A stretch of DNA of 9,481 bases, from assembly GCA_050014815.1 (NCBI GenBank), contig JBEKCP010000187.1, positions 1 to 9,481 on the forward strand. Reading direction: 5' to 3'. Source of the DNA: JBEKCP01 sp050014815 (GTDB lineage Bacteria; Planctomycetota; Planctomycetia; Pirellulales; Thermoguttaceae). Position 1 is the first letter of the stretch, and every line of letters begins with the position of its first letter. The notes below the pieces were generated by a model. The model saw nothing but the letters and a program-made list of their open reading frames with translations. It did no database searches and had not been told where the DNA came from. A program made the position numbers and the translations under genes. Positions 9,254 to 9,481 of the stretch are shown here, piece after piece.

Positions 9254-9481
9254 TTATCTTACGTCGGTAGGGGGGTCGCTGGCAAGGGCCTCTCGGGCGG
9301 CGCGGACGAAGGCCTCGACGGCGGCCGGGTCCTTTCGGCCTGGCCGGGCCTCGACCCCGCTGGCCGTGTCGACGGCCCTGGCCCCGGTGGCGCGGATCGC
9401 CGCGGCCACGTTCTCCGGGCGTAGCCCGCCGGCCAAGACCATCGGCGGCTCGGCGATTTCCGTCGCATAGAGTCGTGCGGC
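9254..9481 (-). CDS. trpF: Phosphoribosylanthranilate isomerase (TrpF), C-terminal part, cut at right window edge
   Basis: TrpF performs the Amadori rearrangement of N-(5-phosphoribosyl)anthranilate to CdRP, the third step from chorismate in cytoplasmic tryptophan synthesis. Only the last 75 residues are visible; the frame stays open to base 9481, so the gene continues outside the window. The visible part has the final strands and loops of the (beta/alpha)8 barrel: PPMVLAGGLRPENVAAAI, where the GGL loop binds the substrate phosphate, then AVDTASGVEARPGRKD, matching the family VDxxSGVExxPGxKD motif that carries the second phosphate loop and an aspartate near the active site. The C-terminal helix and short tail end PPTDVR. 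An internal ATG at 9442 is not the start. No other trp gene is in view. The stop lies about 200 nt upstream of the ahcY start, with repeat copy 2 between. Confidence 0.93.
   Translation of the reverse strand, partial: AARLYATEIAEPPMVLAGGLRPENVAAAIRATGARAVDTASGVEARPGRKDPAAVEAFVRAAREALASDPPTDVR

Overview
This window looks like a piece of a GC-rich bacterial chromosome. The best guess is Planctomycetota or a neighbouring phylum. That guess rests on the GC-rich coding style, a URO-D family protein of the kind common there, a small protein family I cannot place elsewhere, and the dispersed CACGGAT repeats. The phylum call is an inference, not something the sequence proves. The genes are housekeeping enzymes and chaperones, with less familiar material between them.

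Layout, left to right. (1) Positions 1-843, plus strand: the C-terminal part of DnaK (Hsp70), cut by the window edge. (2) 977-2477, plus strand: two unrecognised genes that overlap by 11 nt and have visibly lower GC than their neighbours, sitting between dnaK and clpB. (3) 2529-5165, plus strand: a complete ClpB disaggregase whose leader carries a GC-rich hairpin next to the start codon. (4) 5201-5370: a nested inverted repeat. (5) 5431-6597, plus strand: a URO-D/methyltransferase-family protein. (6) 6738-6962, plus strand: a small antitoxin-like gene, followed by what looks like the first few codons of a dead MazF/PemK-type toxin. (7) 7236-7727, minus strand: a small membrane-anchored protein of unknown function. 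(8) 7739-9055, minus strand: S-adenosylhomocysteine hydrolase (ahcY), starting at GTG. (9) 9116-9220: a second inverted repeat of the same family. (10) 9254-9481, minus strand: the C-terminal end of phosphoribosylanthranilate isomerase (trpF), cut by the window edge.

How the genes relate. DnaK and ClpB are functional partners in pulling apart protein aggregates, and their near-adjacency is a normal protein quality-control cluster; the lower-GC pair between them looks like a later arrival. AhcY removes the S-adenosylhomocysteine left by methylation reactions. The URO-D family protein may be a methyl-transfer enzyme, but nothing here ties the two together.

The most distinctive structure is the repeat pair. 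Each element has three copies of an 11-bp unit (consensus CACGGATNGAA), spaced exactly 11 bp apart, facing three inverted copies across a central segment. That makes twelve units in two intergenic places. I found no CRISPR array, tRNA, rRNA, transposase or complete insertion sequence.
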